Counted from the stretch's first letter, positions 15,501 through 24,855 are shown. The stretch is 64,000 nucleotides of DNA from Kribbella sp. CA-293567 (GCF_027627575.1 NZ_CP114065.1:4898001-4962000), one strand, 5' to 3'. Translations and numbers: made by a program. The notes: generated from the sequence alone by a model not told the origin.

Positions 15501-18353
15501 TCAACGACGGTTCGCGGGATCTCGGTCGTCGGTGTCGATGAGGTGCTGGAAGTACTCGCCGATCGAGGGAAAGCCGGTCGCCTGGGCACGCTCGATCAGA
15601 TCGCGGCGGAGCTGCCGGCCGCGCTCGACCTCGCCCCGAGCCATCGCCACGTCGGACTCGACGGTGGCGATGGAGATCTCGTGCGCCCACAACGGGGCTT
15701 TCGCGTGTTGAGCCCTGACCACGTCCAGCAAGGCCTCGGCGTCGCCCACTCTGCCCTGCCGCGCGGCCAGTGATCCGCGCAGCCCGGCGACCGTCGCGAC
15801 GTACTCTCCGCTGACGAGTCGAGCGAAGATCTCGGCGGCCCGGACCAGGTTCGCCTCGGCCGCGTCGTACTTCGGAATCTGGATCTGGATCTCGCCGAGC
15901 ATCAGCAGCGCCTCGCCCTGACGAATACTTCCGGGCCGGCCGGCCTCGACTGCCTGGCCGGCCCACTTCTCGGCGGTGACGTAGTCGTGGGTGTCGGCAT
16001 AGAGGTGACCCAGGATCCGCAGGACGACCGATCGCCAGCGCTCGAGCTCACCGAACCGGTCGATGATCTCGATCGCCCGATTGAGCGCCTCTTTGGCCCG
16101 GTCGATGTCGAGGGTCTGCATGGCACTGCCCCCGGCCAGCCGCAACGCCTGGACCTCGAGGTCAGGCTCGCCGACCTCCACCGCCAGCGTCAGCAGGTTC
16201 TCGCTGTGCGTCAGCCGGTCGCTGGGGTTCCACTCGTACGCCGTGACGGCGGCGAGCTCCACCCGTACCCGAAGGGCGATCTTTCCTGCCGTGATCGCCG
16301 CGTCCCTGATCAGCTCGAGCACCGCGATCCGCACCTCCCGCAGATCGCGCATGGTCAGATACCCGTTCGCCGGCAGGGCGATCGCCGCCGCCTGCTCGAG
16401 AGCGCCGATCCCGACGGCCGATCCGGCGGCCGCGATCACCAGCGGCCAGGACTCGTCGAACCAGCTCGCTGCGTCGGACTCGATCGCTCGCTCCACAGCA
16501 GGCAGCGACGGCGAGCCTTCCGGTGCGGACCGCCCGATCGGCGCCATACCGTCGTAGTTGATCCCCGCATCCGCCACCGCGGCAAGTCGCTGTACCGCAC
16601 TGAGATATCGCTGCTGTGGCCTCTCGGAATCACCTTCGGCTACCAGCCGCTCGGCGGCGTACGAGCGGACCAGGGCGTGCATCTTGTACTGCTGGTCGTG
16701 CACGAGCTCGACCAGGCCGAGGTCGACCAGGCGGTCGAAGGCGGCGGCGCCGGTGGGTTCGTCGCAGTCCAGGAGCGGGGCGGCCACCCAGGACGGGAAC
16801 TCCGTGACGCCGACCAGGGAAAGGCGTTCCAGCAGGTGACGGGCTTCGGGGTCGGCCAGCGTCAGCGTGCGGCCGAGGCTGGTCCGGACGGCGAGGTCGC
16901 CGGCCACCATCGAGTCGAGGCGTTGGCCGTCGTCGGCGAGGGCGCCGGCGACAGCCTGAAGAGCGTCGTCGCCGGACAGCGCCAGACGAGAGCCGATGAT
17001 GCGCAGCGCCAGTGGGAGGCCCACGCACTCGTCGGCCACCGCGTTGAGGACCGCCTGCTCGCGCAACGTTCGGCCGATCAACCGGGTCAGCAGAGATCGG
17101 CTGGTCGGTGAATCGAGCGGCTCGACCTGATGATGGACCGCCCTGGTCAACTCCGGCAGCGGTTTGCGTGAAGTGACGATCGCCGCGCAACGGGCACCGG
17201 CCGGCAGCAAGGACGTCACGGTGGCCGCGTCGAGGGCGTCGTCCAGCACGACGAGCACAGCAAGATCCTCGGTACGGCGCCGGAACACCTGCTCCCGTTC
17301 GGCCAAAGTCGGCGGCACCTCCGCCGACCGCATCCCGAGCGAACGCAACATCCGTCCGAGCAGCGTCGAGGCCGGCAGCGCCTCTCCCCCGACGTCCTGC
17401 AGTCGCGCGAACAACTGCCCGTCCGGAAACGCCTCCGCGACCAGGTGCCCGATCCGCGTCCCCGCCGCTGACTTACCGACCCCCGCGCCACCCCACAAGC
17501 AGTAGACGGCAGCCTGCCCGGCGCTCACCTCCCGTACGGCGTCCGCCAGCAACTCGTCACGGCCGACCAACAGCGAGATGTCGACCGGCAGTTCCCTCGG
17601 CACCGGACCGTCCGGACGTTGTGCCGCCGTCAACTGGAGGGCCGGATCGTCGCGCAGGATCGCCAGGTGCAGCCGTCGCAGCCGCGGCGCCGGATCCAGG
17701 CCGAACTGCTCGACCAGTCGCTCGGCCAGGTCCGCGTAAGCCTGCAACGCGTCGGCTCTGCGGCCCGATCGGTACAGCGCCGTCATCCAGGCGACCGTCA
17801 ACCGCTCGCGTTGCGGGCCCGCGCTGACCAGTTCGGCCAGCTCGTCGGCGAGCTGCTCGTGCCGGCCTGCCTGCAGATCCGCCTCGACCCGCTCTTCGAT
17901 CGCCGTCGAGCGTTCCTCGTCCAGTCCCGCTGCCAGCCGGGCACGCGTTGCCGGGGGCAACAAATCTGCGAGCGGGTCGCCACGCCAGAGGTCAAGCGCT
18001 GCCCGTAGACCGTCGCTTCGCAGTACGGGGTCCTGCTGCTCGCGCGCGGCGGCCGTCCGCAACCGGAAGCGCTCGACGTCGATCGACTCGGGCGGCACCT
18101 GTACGGCGTACCCGGCGGCGCTGCTGGTGATGGTGATGCCGGGCAAAGCCTTGCGGAGCCGGGACAGATAGACCTGCACCGAGCCGCGGGGATCAGCCGG
18201 CGGCGAGTCCGGCCAGAGCAGATCGACCAGTTCGGCGGGCGGTACCGGTTCATTTGCCCGAAGCAACAAGATGGCGAGCAGCGACCGCTCCTGCCGGCGC
18301 AGTACGCCGGTCTGTCCCTCGATCTCGAAAGCCCCCAGCAACCGGAAGTCCAT
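15501..18353 (-). CDS. AfsR/SARP-type transcriptional regulator with NB-ARC ATPase and TPR domain (copy 1)
   Basis: The 950-residue protein has four parts: an OmpR-like winged helix (residues 1-90, M-D-F-R-L-L-G-A-F-E and V-Q-V-Y-L-S-R-L-R-K-A-L), a bacterial transcriptional activator domain (about 95-240), an NB-ARC ATPase (about 260-540; P-loop G-G-A-G-V-G-K-S near 288-295, L-V-V-L-D-D-A Walker B, G-L-P-L-A-L-R-I motif), and a C-terminal helical TPR region (about 600-950). AfsR-type proteins activate secondary metabolism or development genes by recruiting RNA polymerase at direct repeats. The start at 18353 fits a -10 TATGGT seven nt upstream; in-frame starts at 18365 and 18404 overlap that hexamer or the dpp terminator. 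It lies downstream of dppF. Confidence 0.9.
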   Translation of the reverse strand: MDFRLLGAFEIEGQTGVLRRQERSLLAILLLRANEPVPPAELVDLLWPDSPPADPRGSVQVYLSRLRKALPGITITSSAAGYAVQVPPESIDVERFRLRTAAAREQQDPVLRSDGLRAALDLWRGDPLADLLPPATRARLAAGLDEERSTAIEERVEADLQAGRHEQLADELAELVSAGPQRERLTVAWMTALYRSGRRADALQAYADLAERLVEQFGLDPAPRLRRLHLAILRDDPALQLTAAQRPDGPVPRELPVDISLLVGRDELLADAVREVSAGQAAVYCLWGGAGVGKSAAGTRIGHLVAEAFPDGQLFARLQDVGGEALPASTLLGRMLRSLGMRSAEVPPTLAEREQVFRRRTEDLAVLVVLDDALDAATVTSLLPAGARCAAIVTSRKPLPELTRAVHHQVEPLDSPTSRSLLTRLIGRTLREQAVLNAVADECVGLPLALRIIGSRLALSGDDALQAVAGALADDGQRLDSMVAGDLAVRTSLGRTLTLADPEARHLLERLSLVGVTEFPSWVAAPLLDCDEPTGAAAFDRLVDLGLVELVHDQQYKMHALVRSYAAERLVAEGDSERPQQRYLSAVQRLAAVADAGINYDGMAPIGRSAPEGSPSLPAVERAIESDAASWFDESWPLVIAAAGSAVGIGALEQAAAIALPANGYLTMRDLREVRIAVLELIRDAAITAGKIALRVRVELAAVTAYEWNPSDRLTHSENLLTLAVEVGEPDLEVQALRLAGGSAMQTLDIDRAKEALNRAIEIIDRFGELERWRSVVLRILGHLYADTHDYVTAEKWAGQAVEAGRPGSIRQGEALLMLGEIQIQIPKYDAAEANLVRAAEIFARLVSGEYVATVAGLRGSLAARQGRVGDAEALLDVVRAQHAKAPLWAHEISIATVESDVAMARGEVERGRQLRRDLIERAQATGFPSIGEYFQHLIDTDDRDPANRR

Positions 18354-18360
18354 GACCGAC

Positions 18361-18366
18361 ACCATA
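18361..18366 (-). promoter_or_regulatory. Candidate -10 (TATGGT) of afsR-like gene 1, leaderless
   Basis: On the minus strand TATGGT is followed by 7 nt and the ATG at 18353. It begins about 10 nt after the T-run of the dpp terminator, so this gene seems to have its own promoter. Confidence 0.4.
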
Positions 18367-18375
18367 GGCCCGGGC

Positions 18376-18417
18376 AAAAGCAGGACCCCGTCGGCACGGG
18401 ACAAGCCGACGGGGTCC
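18376..18417 (-). terminator. Terminator of the dpp operon
   Basis: Arms GGACCCCGTCGGC and GCCGACGGGGTCC (18383-18395 and 18405-18417) form a perfect 13-bp stem with a 9-nt loop. On the minus strand it is followed by TGCTTTTG, a short T-run. It separates the peptide transporter from the downstream afsR-like gene. Confidence 0.8.
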
Positions 18418-18434
18418 AGCGATCGAGCGGTACG

Positions 18435-19493
18435 TCAGGCCGTGGCGGCCGTCAGGTCCACCTTCGGCTCGGCGAAGTGGCACGCGGCGGCGTGACCGGG
18501 GCCCGACTTCGGCTTGCCGATCAGCAGCGGCTCCTGGGTGGCGCAGATGTCCTCCGCCTTCCAGCACCGGGTGCGGAACCGGCAGCCGCTCGGCGGGTCG
18601 ATCGGCGACGGCACGTCACCGACCAGCCGGATCCGCTCCTTCGGCGGGACACCACGGATGGTGCCGAGGTCCGGGGCGGCCGAGAGCAGTGCCTGGGTGT
18701 AGGGGTGCTGCGGAGCGGTGTAGATCTGCTCCCGCGGCCCCTGCTCGACGATCTTGCCGAGGTACATCACGGCGACCTCGTCGCAGAAGTGCCGGACCAC
18801 GCCGAGGTCGTGCGCGATGAAGACGAAGGCGATACCGAGATCGCGGCGCAGATCCTCCAGCAGGTTCATCACCTGGGCCTGGATGGACACGTCCAGCGCG
18901 GACACCGGCTCGTCGGCGATGATCACCTCGGGCTCCACCGCCAGCGCCCGGGCGATCCCGATCCGCTGCCGCTGACCACCGGAGAACTCGTTCGGGTAGC
19001 GGTTGTGGTGCTCGGGGTTCAGGCCGACCCGCTCCAGCAACTCCTGCACCCGGGCCAGTTCCTGGCCCTTCTTGACCAGGTTGTGCACCCGCAGCGGGGT
19101 ACTGATGATGTTGCTGACGGTCTGCCGCGGGTTCAGCGAGCTGTACGGGTCCTGGAAGACGATCTGCAGTTCGCGACGGAACGGCCGCAGGTCCTTCTCC
19201 TTCATCCGGGCGATGTCGGTGCCCTTGAAGAGGATCTGGCCCGAGGTCGGCGTCAGCAACCGGCTGATCATCCGGCCGGTCGTCGACTTGCCACAACCGG
19301 ACTCACCGACCAGACCGAGGCTGCCGCCGGGCTTGAGGTCGAAGCTCACGCCGTCGACCGCCTGGACGACCTTCCGGGTGCGGCCGAGGCCGGCCGCCTC
19401 CTTGATCGGGAAGTGCATCTTGAGGTCGCGGACCTGCAGCAGCGGGCTGTCCGCGGTAGTTCTGGCGTCTACGGGACGCACTGTGTCGCTCAT
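18435..19493 (-). CDS. dppF: Oligopeptide/dipeptide ABC transporter ATP-binding protein DppF/OppF
   Basis: The 352-residue ATPase has Walker A G-E-S-G-C-G-K-S-T, Q-loop V-F-Q-D-P-Y-S-S-L-N-P-R, signature F-S-G-G-Q-R-Q-R, Walker B V-I-I-A-D-E-P-V-S and the C-terminal extension with spaced cysteines (G-C-R-F-R-T-R-C, I-C, A-C) that in OppF/DppF proteins can hold an iron-sulfur cluster. The ATG at 19493 has a GAGGAGAG ribosome site and lies 8 nt after the dppD stop. Last gene of the dpp operon. Confidence 0.93.
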   Translation of the reverse strand: MSDTVRPVDARTTADSPLLQVRDLKMHFPIKEAAGLGRTRKVVQAVDGVSFDLKPGGSLGLVGESGCGKSTTGRMISRLLTPTSGQILFKGTDIARMKEKDLRPFRRELQIVFQDPYSSLNPRQTVSNIISTPLRVHNLVKKGQELARVQELLERVGLNPEHHNRYPNEFSGGQRQRIGIARALAVEPEVIIADEPVSALDVSIQAQVMNLLEDLRRDLGIAFVFIAHDLGVVRHFCDEVAVMYLGKIVEQGPREQIYTAPQHPYTQALLSAAPDLGTIRGVPPKERIRLVGDVPSPIDPPSGCRFRTRCWKAEDICATQEPLLIGKPKSGPGHAAACHFAEPKVDLTAATA

Positions 19494-19501
19494 CTCTCTC
19501 C

Positions 19502-20602
19502 TCAGCCCAGTCTCGGCTCGACCTCGGCCTCGTAGATCGAGGCCTTGTCGTGCAGGTGGCACCGGGACGTGTGCGCTCCCGCACCGTCGACCGGAAGCAG
19601 GTCGGGCAGGTCGGTGGTGCAGCGCTCGCCCTTGACCCGGTCCTTGTAGGGACAGCGGGGATTGAACGAGCAGCCGGTCGGCAGCGACAGCAGCGACGGC
19701 GGCAGGCCCTTGATCGGGCGCAGCCGCTCGTTGGCCGCCGAAACGGTCGGGATCGACTCCAGCAGACCCCAGGTGTACGGCATCCGCGGCCGCGCGAGCA
19801 CGTCCTCGGCGGTGCCGTACTCGACGCACCGGCCGGCGTACATCACCAGCACGTCGTCGGCCATCTCGGCCACCACCCCGAGGTCGTGGGTGATCAGCAC
19901 GATCGCCGAGCCGAACTCCTTCTGCAGGTTGTTCAGCAGGTCCAGGATCTGGGCCTGGACGGTGACGTCGAGCGCGGTGGTCGGCTCGTCGGCGATCACC
20001 AGCTTCGGGTCGTTGACCAGACCCATCGCGATCATCGCGCGCTGCCGCATACCGCCGGAGAACTCGTGCGGGTACTGCTTGAACCGGCGGATCGGGTTCG
20101 GGATGCCGACCAGGTCGAGCATCTCCAGGGAGCGCTTCTTGGCCACGTCCTTGGAGACCTTGTGGTGCACCCGGTAGGCCTCGGAGATCTGGGCGCCGAC
20201 CGTGTACAGCGGGTGCAGCGACGACTGCGGGTCCTGGAAGACCATCGACACCGCGTCACCGCGGACCTTCATCAGGTCCGCCTCGGACAGCCCGACCAGT
20301 TCGTCGCCGCCGAGCTTGATCGAGCCGGTGATCCTGGTCCGCTTGGGGTCGTGCAGGCCCATCACGGCCATGCTCGACACCGACTTGCCGGAGCCGGACT
20401 CGCCGACGATCGACAACGTGCGGCCGAGCGGCACGGAGTAGCTCAGCCCGTTCACCGCGCTGACCAGACCGTCGGCGGTCGGGAACTGCACGGTCAGGTC
20501 CTCGACCACCAGGTACGGCGTCTCGCCGCTGGGCGACATCGCCGTCGAGCGCCGCTCGCGGGTCGCGACCGAGGGGTTGCGCGGGACGTCCTGGGTGGTC
20601 AT
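19502..20602 (-). CDS. dppD: Oligopeptide/dipeptide ABC transporter ATP-binding protein DppD/OppD
   Basis: The 366-residue ATPase carries Walker A G-E-S-G-S-G-K-S-V (Val instead of the usual Thr/Ser after Ser, typical of OppD), Q-loop V-F-Q-D-P-Q-S-S-L-H-P, signature F-S-G-G-M-R-Q-R, Walker B L-V-I-A-D-E-P-T-T and a C-terminal Cys motif (G-C-S-F-N-P-R-C-P, R-C, R-C). It pairs with DppF to power uptake. The ATG overlaps the dppB stop (ATGA). The N-terminus has about 25 extra residues before the ABC domain. Confidence 0.93.
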   Translation of the reverse strand: MTTQDVPRNPSVATRERRSTAMSPSGETPYLVVEDLTVQFPTADGLVSAVNGLSYSVPLGRTLSIVGESGSGKSVSSMAVMGLHDPKRTRITGSIKLGGDELVGLSEADLMKVRGDAVSMVFQDPQSSLHPLYTVGAQISEAYRVHHKVSKDVAKKRSLEMLDLVGIPNPIRRFKQYPHEFSGGMRQRAMIAMGLVNDPKLVIADEPTTALDVTVQAQILDLLNNLQKEFGSAIVLITHDLGVVAEMADDVLVMYAGRCVEYGTAEDVLARPRMPYTWGLLESIPTVSAANERLRPIKGLPPSLLSLPTGCSFNPRCPYKDRVKGERCTTDLPDLLPVDGAGAHTSRCHLHDKASIYEAEVEPRLG

Positions 20603-21591
20603 GCGAGCCTCACTCTCGGGTCGATCAGGCTGTAGGCCACGTCGACGAGGAAGTTCATCGTGACCAGGATGACCGAGGCGACCAGCACGGTGCCCATGAT
20701 GACGGGCAGGTCGTAGGTGGTCAGGCTCTCCAGCACCAGGTTGCCCAGTCCCGGCAGGTCGAAGATCCGCTCGGTGAAGATGGCACCGGCGAGACTGCCG
20801 GCGATGTCCAGACCGAAGATCGTCACGACCGGGATCAGACCGGACCGGAGCGCGTGCTTGTAGGTCACCACCCGGTCCGACAGACCCTTCGCCCGGGCCG
20901 TCCGGATGTAGTCCTCGCTGAGCGTCTCCACCATCGAGCCGCGCGAGTATCGGGCGTACTGCGTGCAGTTGTAGAAGCCGATCACCAGCCAGGGTGTCAG
21001 CAGTCCGGCGAACCATTTGCCCGGACTCTCCGAGATCGGCGTGTAGCCGCCCCGGGGCAGGATCGGGTACAGGATCGTCAGGTAGAGCGAGATCATCAGC
21101 GCGACGATGTAGTACGGGATCGAGCTCAGGATCAGGGTGGTGCTCATCAGCACCCGGTCCCCGGTCGTCCCGCGTCGCTTCGCGGCCATCGAGCCCACGA
21201 AGACACCGATCGTCAGCACCAGGACGGCGTATCCCGCCACCAGGGAGACGGTGACCGGGAGGCGCGTCTTGAGCATCTCGGTGACCGGCCGGTTGTTCTT
21301 GAAGGAGAAGCCCAGGCAGGGTGCGTCGCACTTCTGCTCGAGGCCGGACGTCACGAAGGTCCGTCCGACGAAGATCCCCGCGGTGTACTCGGCGAACTGC
21401 TGCACCTTGGGTCGGTCGAGGTGCAGGTTCTCCTTGATGTCGTTGTAGCGCTGCTGGGTGCAGTTGCGCTCACCACAGATCGCCGCGGCCGGGTCGGTCG
21501 GAGCGACGAAGAACAGCGTGAAGGTCGCGATCAGCGTGACCAGCACGACACTGAGCGCGCTGACCAGCCGGCGCGCCACGAAGTAGAGCAC
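20599..21591 (-). CDS. dppB: Oligopeptide/dipeptide ABC transporter permease DppB/OppB
   Basis: The chosen GTG at 21591 lies 7 nt after GAGGAG; a second in-frame GTG at 21606 is upstream of that ribosome site and so unlikely. This gives 330 residues with the DppB layout: N-terminal helix (F-V-A-R-R-L), a long external loop with paired cysteines (I-C-G-E-R-N-C and K-C-D-A-P-C, possibly disulfides), then five helices and the EAA loop D-Y-I-R-T-A-R-A-K-G-L. The external loop is longer than in the enteric protein. It follows the hairpin at 21612-21647. Confidence 0.9.
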   Translation of the reverse strand: MLYFVARRLVSALSVVLVTLIATFTLFFVAPTDPAAAICGERNCTQQRYNDIKENLHLDRPKVQQFAEYTAGIFVGRTFVTSGLEQKCDAPCLGFSFKNNRPVTEMLKTRLPVTVSLVAGYAVLVLTIGVFVGSMAAKRRGTTGDRVLMSTTLILSSIPYYIVALMISLYLTILYPILPRGGYTPISESPGKWFAGLLTPWLVIGFYNCTQYARYSRGSMVETLSEDYIRTARAKGLSDRVVTYKHALRSGLIPVVTIFGLDIAGSLAGAIFTERIFDLPGLGNLVLESLTTYDLPVIMGTVLVASVILVTMNFLVDVAYSLIDPRVRLA

Positions 21592-21611
21592 GAGGTTTCT
21601 CCTCACCGGTC

Positions 21612-21647
21612 GGGGTGGTGACCGGACCTGGGTCCGGCCACCACCCC
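21612..21647 (-). other. Long hairpin between dppA and dppB
   Basis: A 16-bp stem with one A-C mismatch (21612-21627 with 21632-21647) and a CTGG loop follows the dppA stop in the direction of transcription. There is no T-run after it on the minus strand. As in the sugar operon above, it probably gives more binding-protein message than permease message. Confidence 0.65.
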
Positions 21648-21691
21648 TTCGTTCAGTTCAGATCGGTCGGCTGCCTGCTGGCAGCCTCAGA

Positions 21692-23452
21692 TCACGGCTG
21701 CTTCAGGTACAGCGAGGTGAACTCGGGCAGACCCTGGGTCGGGTCGTTGACCGCGCCACCGATGTTCTTGCCGACCGGCATCGCGCTGGCCGAGTAGTAC
21801 AGCGGAACCGACGGCAGGTGATCGGTCATGATCATCTTGTCGACCTTCGACCACTCCTTGACCTGCTCGTCCGGGGTCAGCGCGGCGACCCGGTCGATCT
21901 CGGCGTCCAGCTTGGTGTCCTGGAGCTGACCCTGGCTGTTGCCCAGGGCGATCGCGTCGGACTTGTAGAGCACCGGCAGCCAGCTGGTACCGGCCGGCCA
22001 GTCGGAGCACCAGCCGGCAGGGGTCTTGCCCATGTTGACCGGGGCGTCCTGGTTGCCGACGAGGGTACGGATCTTGGCCTTCGGCACACCGATCGCCTTG
22101 ACCTTGAAGCCGGCCTTCTCATAGGTCTGGGTGCGCAGCTGGTTGACCTGGGTCGCGATCGGGTCGTCGTTGGAGTAGTACCAGGAGAGCTCGAAGTTCT
22201 CCTTGCCCAGCTCCTTCAGCTTCGCCTTGATCTCGTCGGCGACGGCCGGGTCAGCAGCACCCTTGCCGGTTCCGGTCAGGCCAGGGATCTCGTACTTCTC
22301 GTAGCCTGGGACGGCCGGCGGCAGGTAGGTCGAGGCCGGGATGGCGACGTCCGGGGTCAGACCGGCGACCTTGCGCCAGTCCTCGATCGGGTAGCCCTTG
22401 GCGATCAGCTTGCGGACCTCGAGCGGGATCTTCCGGCTGTCCATCGGCCAGGTGATCGTGCAGGGGCCGGTGCCCTTGATGATCTGTGCCTGGTCCTTGA
22501 CCTCGTTCAGGAGGCTGGCGTCCAGGTTGCTGTAGTTCAGCGCGTTCGCGTCGACACCGGAGCTGGCCAGCACCTGGCGCTGCACCTTGATGGTGTCCTG
22601 GGCGAACTTGAAGTTGAAGCCGTCGACGTACTGGTGCCGCACCGGGTCGGTGTTCGGGTCCCAGTTCTCGTTCTTGACCAGCTTCAGCTCCGAGCCCGGG
22701 GTCAGCGACGCGAGCTTGTACGGGCCGGTCGACTTCGGCTTGAGCTCGTACTCCTTCTTGGTGTCGGCCGCCTGCGGGATCGGGGTGAACATCGGGAAGG
22801 CCGCGTAGAACGGCAGGTCGTCGAACTTCTTGGCCAGCTTGATGACCAGGGTCGACTCGTCCGGCGTCGAGACACCGGCGTAGTTGTCGCCACCGGCGGC
22901 GTACGGGCCCTTGTACTTGTCGCCGTCCAGGAAGAACTGCTGCTGGTACGTCGGTCCGGCGTCGTACAGGTCGTGCGCGAAGGAGCGCTTGATCGCGTAC
23001 GCGTAGTCGGCGGCCTTGACCGGGGTGCCGTCGTCGTACTTGATGCCCTGCTTCAGCTTGAAGGTCCAGGTCAGACCGTCGGCCGACTTGGTGCCCAGGT
23101 CCTCGGCGAGGTCCGGGACCAGGGTCGGCTTCTGCGTCTTCGGGTCCAGCCGGTACTGGGTCAGAGCGCGCATGTACAGCTTCGCGATCTGGTTACCGTC
23201 GGTGTAGTAGATGTTCGTCGGGTCGAAGGTGTCCGGCGTGACGTCGGACAGGATCTGGATCGTCCCGCCCTTCTTCGCGCCCTCGATCTCTGCCGCCGGG
23301 CCCTTGGCGGTCGGGTCGGTGGCCTTGACCTGCGCCTCACCCGCGTCGCCCCCGGTACTTCCGCCGGGCTTGTTGCTCGCCGACGGGCTGCCACACGCCA
23401 CGGCGGTCAGCATGACCGTCGCCGTGACCGCGGTGATCCGTTTCCACTGCAT
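21692..23452 (-). CDS. dppA: Peptide ABC transporter substrate-binding lipoprotein (family 5, DppA/OppA-like)
   Basis: The ATG at 23452 has AAGGAGA before it and gives a 586-residue lipoprotein with lipobox L-T-A-V-A-C (Cys20). The mature protein is an extracellular solute-binding protein family 5 member: G-G-T-I-Q-I-L-S-D-V-T-P-D-T-F-D-P near the start, L-T-W-T-F-K-L-K-Q-G-I-K-Y-D-D-G-T-P-V, and a Trp-rich C-terminal lobe. Such proteins bind di- or oligopeptides, though some bind nickel or sugars. The ligand cannot be told here. It is the second gene of the operon, after dppC, which is an unusual order. Confidence 0.92.
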   Translation of the reverse strand: MQWKRITAVTATVMLTAVACGSPSASNKPGGSTGGDAGEAQVKATDPTAKGPAAEIEGAKKGGTIQILSDVTPDTFDPTNIYYTDGNQIAKLYMRALTQYRLDPKTQKPTLVPDLAEDLGTKSADGLTWTFKLKQGIKYDDGTPVKAADYAYAIKRSFAHDLYDAGPTYQQQFFLDGDKYKGPYAAGGDNYAGVSTPDESTLVIKLAKKFDDLPFYAAFPMFTPIPQAADTKKEYELKPKSTGPYKLASLTPGSELKLVKNENWDPNTDPVRHQYVDGFNFKFAQDTIKVQRQVLASSGVDANALNYSNLDASLLNEVKDQAQIIKGTGPCTITWPMDSRKIPLEVRKLIAKGYPIEDWRKVAGLTPDVAIPASTYLPPAVPGYEKYEIPGLTGTGKGAADPAVADEIKAKLKELGKENFELSWYYSNDDPIATQVNQLRTQTYEKAGFKVKAIGVPKAKIRTLVGNQDAPVNMGKTPAGWCSDWPAGTSWLPVLYKSDAIALGNSQGQLQDTKLDAEIDRVAALTPDEQVKEWSKVDKMIMTDHLPSVPLYYSASAMPVGKNIGGAVNDPTQGLPEFTSLYLKQP

Positions 23453-23492
23453 TGTCGTGTTTCTCCTTTTCTGCCGCTGGGGCAACGTCGGG

Positions 23493-24500
23493 CTACCGAC
23501 GAGTCTTGGGGTCGAAGGCGTCGCGCACCGCGTCACCGAGCAGGGCCAGCGCGAGCACCAGGATGGTGATGCCCAGCACCGGCAGCCACAGGTAGAGCGG
23601 GTCCGCCTTGAACCAGTTGGTCGCGTTGGCGATCGTCTGACCCCAGGACGGGATCGGCTCGATCAGGCCGACGCCGAGGAAGGACAGGCCTGCCTCCGCG
23701 GTGACGTAGGCCGGCAGGGACAGCGAGGCCGAGATGACGATCGGGGCGACCAGGTTCGGCAGCAGCTCCTTGAAGAGCACCTGCCGGGTCGGTACGCCGA
23801 TCGCCTTGGCGGCCAGCACGAACTCACGCTCGCGCAGGGACAGCACCTCGCCCCGGATGATCCGGGCCAGGCCCGCCCAGCCGAAGAACGAGAGCACGAA
23901 GATCAGCACGAAGAACCGGGTCGAGGCCTGCTCGCTGGGGCTCAGGTTGAACGAACCGCCGCGCATCGACTCGACGATCGGCACCATCGCGATCGCGAAC
24001 AGCAGGTAGGGCAGGCTCAGGACGAAGTCGATGATCCAGGAGATGATCCGGTCGGTCCAGCCGCCGAGGAAGCCGGCCAGCAGGCCCATCACGACGCCGA
24101 CCACGGTACCGAAGATGGTCGCGACGAAGGCGACCATCAGCGACGGCCGGGCGCCGTACACCCAGCGGGCGAAGTTGTCCCGGCCGGTCTTCGGTTCGAC
24201 GCCGAACCAGTGCTGGGCGTTGGCGACGAACGTCGGGTAGCCGTACTCGTCGACCAGGTCGGAGTTGAAGGTGCCGATGTCGGCGCCTTCGAGCTTGGTC
24301 AGCAGCGGCGCGAAGATCGCGATCAGGACGAAGAACAGCACGATCACCGTGCAGACGACGGCGACCTTGTCCTTGCGGAGCCGGTCCATCGCGATCCGTG
24401 TCGGGGACTTGCCGTGCGCGACCGAGGCCGAGCGAGCCGGCTCCGCCGACGCCGGATGGTCCTCGACTCCTACGGTCGAGTCGGGTGCCCCAATACTCAT
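23493..24500 (-). CDS. dppC: Oligopeptide/dipeptide ABC transporter permease DppC/OppC, first gene of the operon
   Basis: The ATG at 24500 follows GACGGAG. The 335-residue protein has a hydrophilic N-terminal segment of about 45 residues, then six hydrophobic segments, an external loop with N-A-Q-H-W-F-G-V-E-P-K-T-G-R-D-N-F-A-R, and the EAA loop R-E-R-E-F-V-L-A-A-K-A-I-G-V. The loop sequence H-x-F-G-T-D-x-x-G-R-D is the DppC hallmark. It opens the dppC-A-B-D-F operon, with 40 nt to dppA. Confidence 0.92.
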   Translation of the reverse strand: MSIGAPDSTVGVEDHPASAEPARSASVAHGKSPTRIAMDRLRKDKVAVVCTVIVLFFVLIAIFAPLLTKLEGADIGTFNSDLVDEYGYPTFVANAQHWFGVEPKTGRDNFARWVYGARPSLMVAFVATIFGTVVGVVMGLLAGFLGGWTDRIISWIIDFVLSLPYLLFAIAMVPIVESMRGGSFNLSPSEQASTRFFVLIFVLSFFGWAGLARIIRGEVLSLREREFVLAAKAIGVPTRQVLFKELLPNLVAPIVISASLSLPAYVTAEAGLSFLGVGLIEPIPSWGQTIANATNWFKADPLYLWLPVLGITILVLALALLGDAVRDAFDPKTRR

Positions 24501-24855
24501 TCGCGCTCCGTCAGCTCGGTCAGCAGAATTCCGGGATTCAGCCCCGGCAACGGTCGGTGGATCGTGCCGGGCCATGGCCCTGGATGCCATTGCGTCAAAT
24601 TCCCTTGACAAGGCCGAACTCCTGGGCCGCGGGCTAGCCTGCCCGACGCGATGACGGCAAACCAGCGGTGTCCGGGACCAGTGCACAAATCGTTACCGGA
24701 ACGCGTACCGGACCGGAACATTTGTGGCCGATGGTTACTCTACGCACACATTCCAGCGCGAACAGCGTCGGCACAGCACCGACAGTGGCAATTTTGTGCC
24801 AGTTTATTACTGACGGTGAAACGAACGGGACGGAGGGCGGTGCTTGGGAGCTTGA
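24501..24855. other. Intergenic region before the dpp operon
   Basis: These 355 bases lie between the end of afsR-like gene 2 and dppC, both on the minus strand. No convincing gene is present. Base composition is lower in G/C than the surroundings, especially 24780-24812, where TAATAA reads on the minus strand. A small dyad GTCAA-n6-TTGAC sits at 24594-24609, about 95 bp before dppC. Direct CCGGA repeats occur at about 24694-24720. The dpp promoter must lie here, but I cannot place it. Confidence 0.4.

Noticed and set aside
24690..24720. ECF-sigma type -35 (GGAAC) and CCGGA direct repeats in the dpp upstream region
   Set aside because: They read on the plus strand where no gene follows, and no matching -10 was seen.
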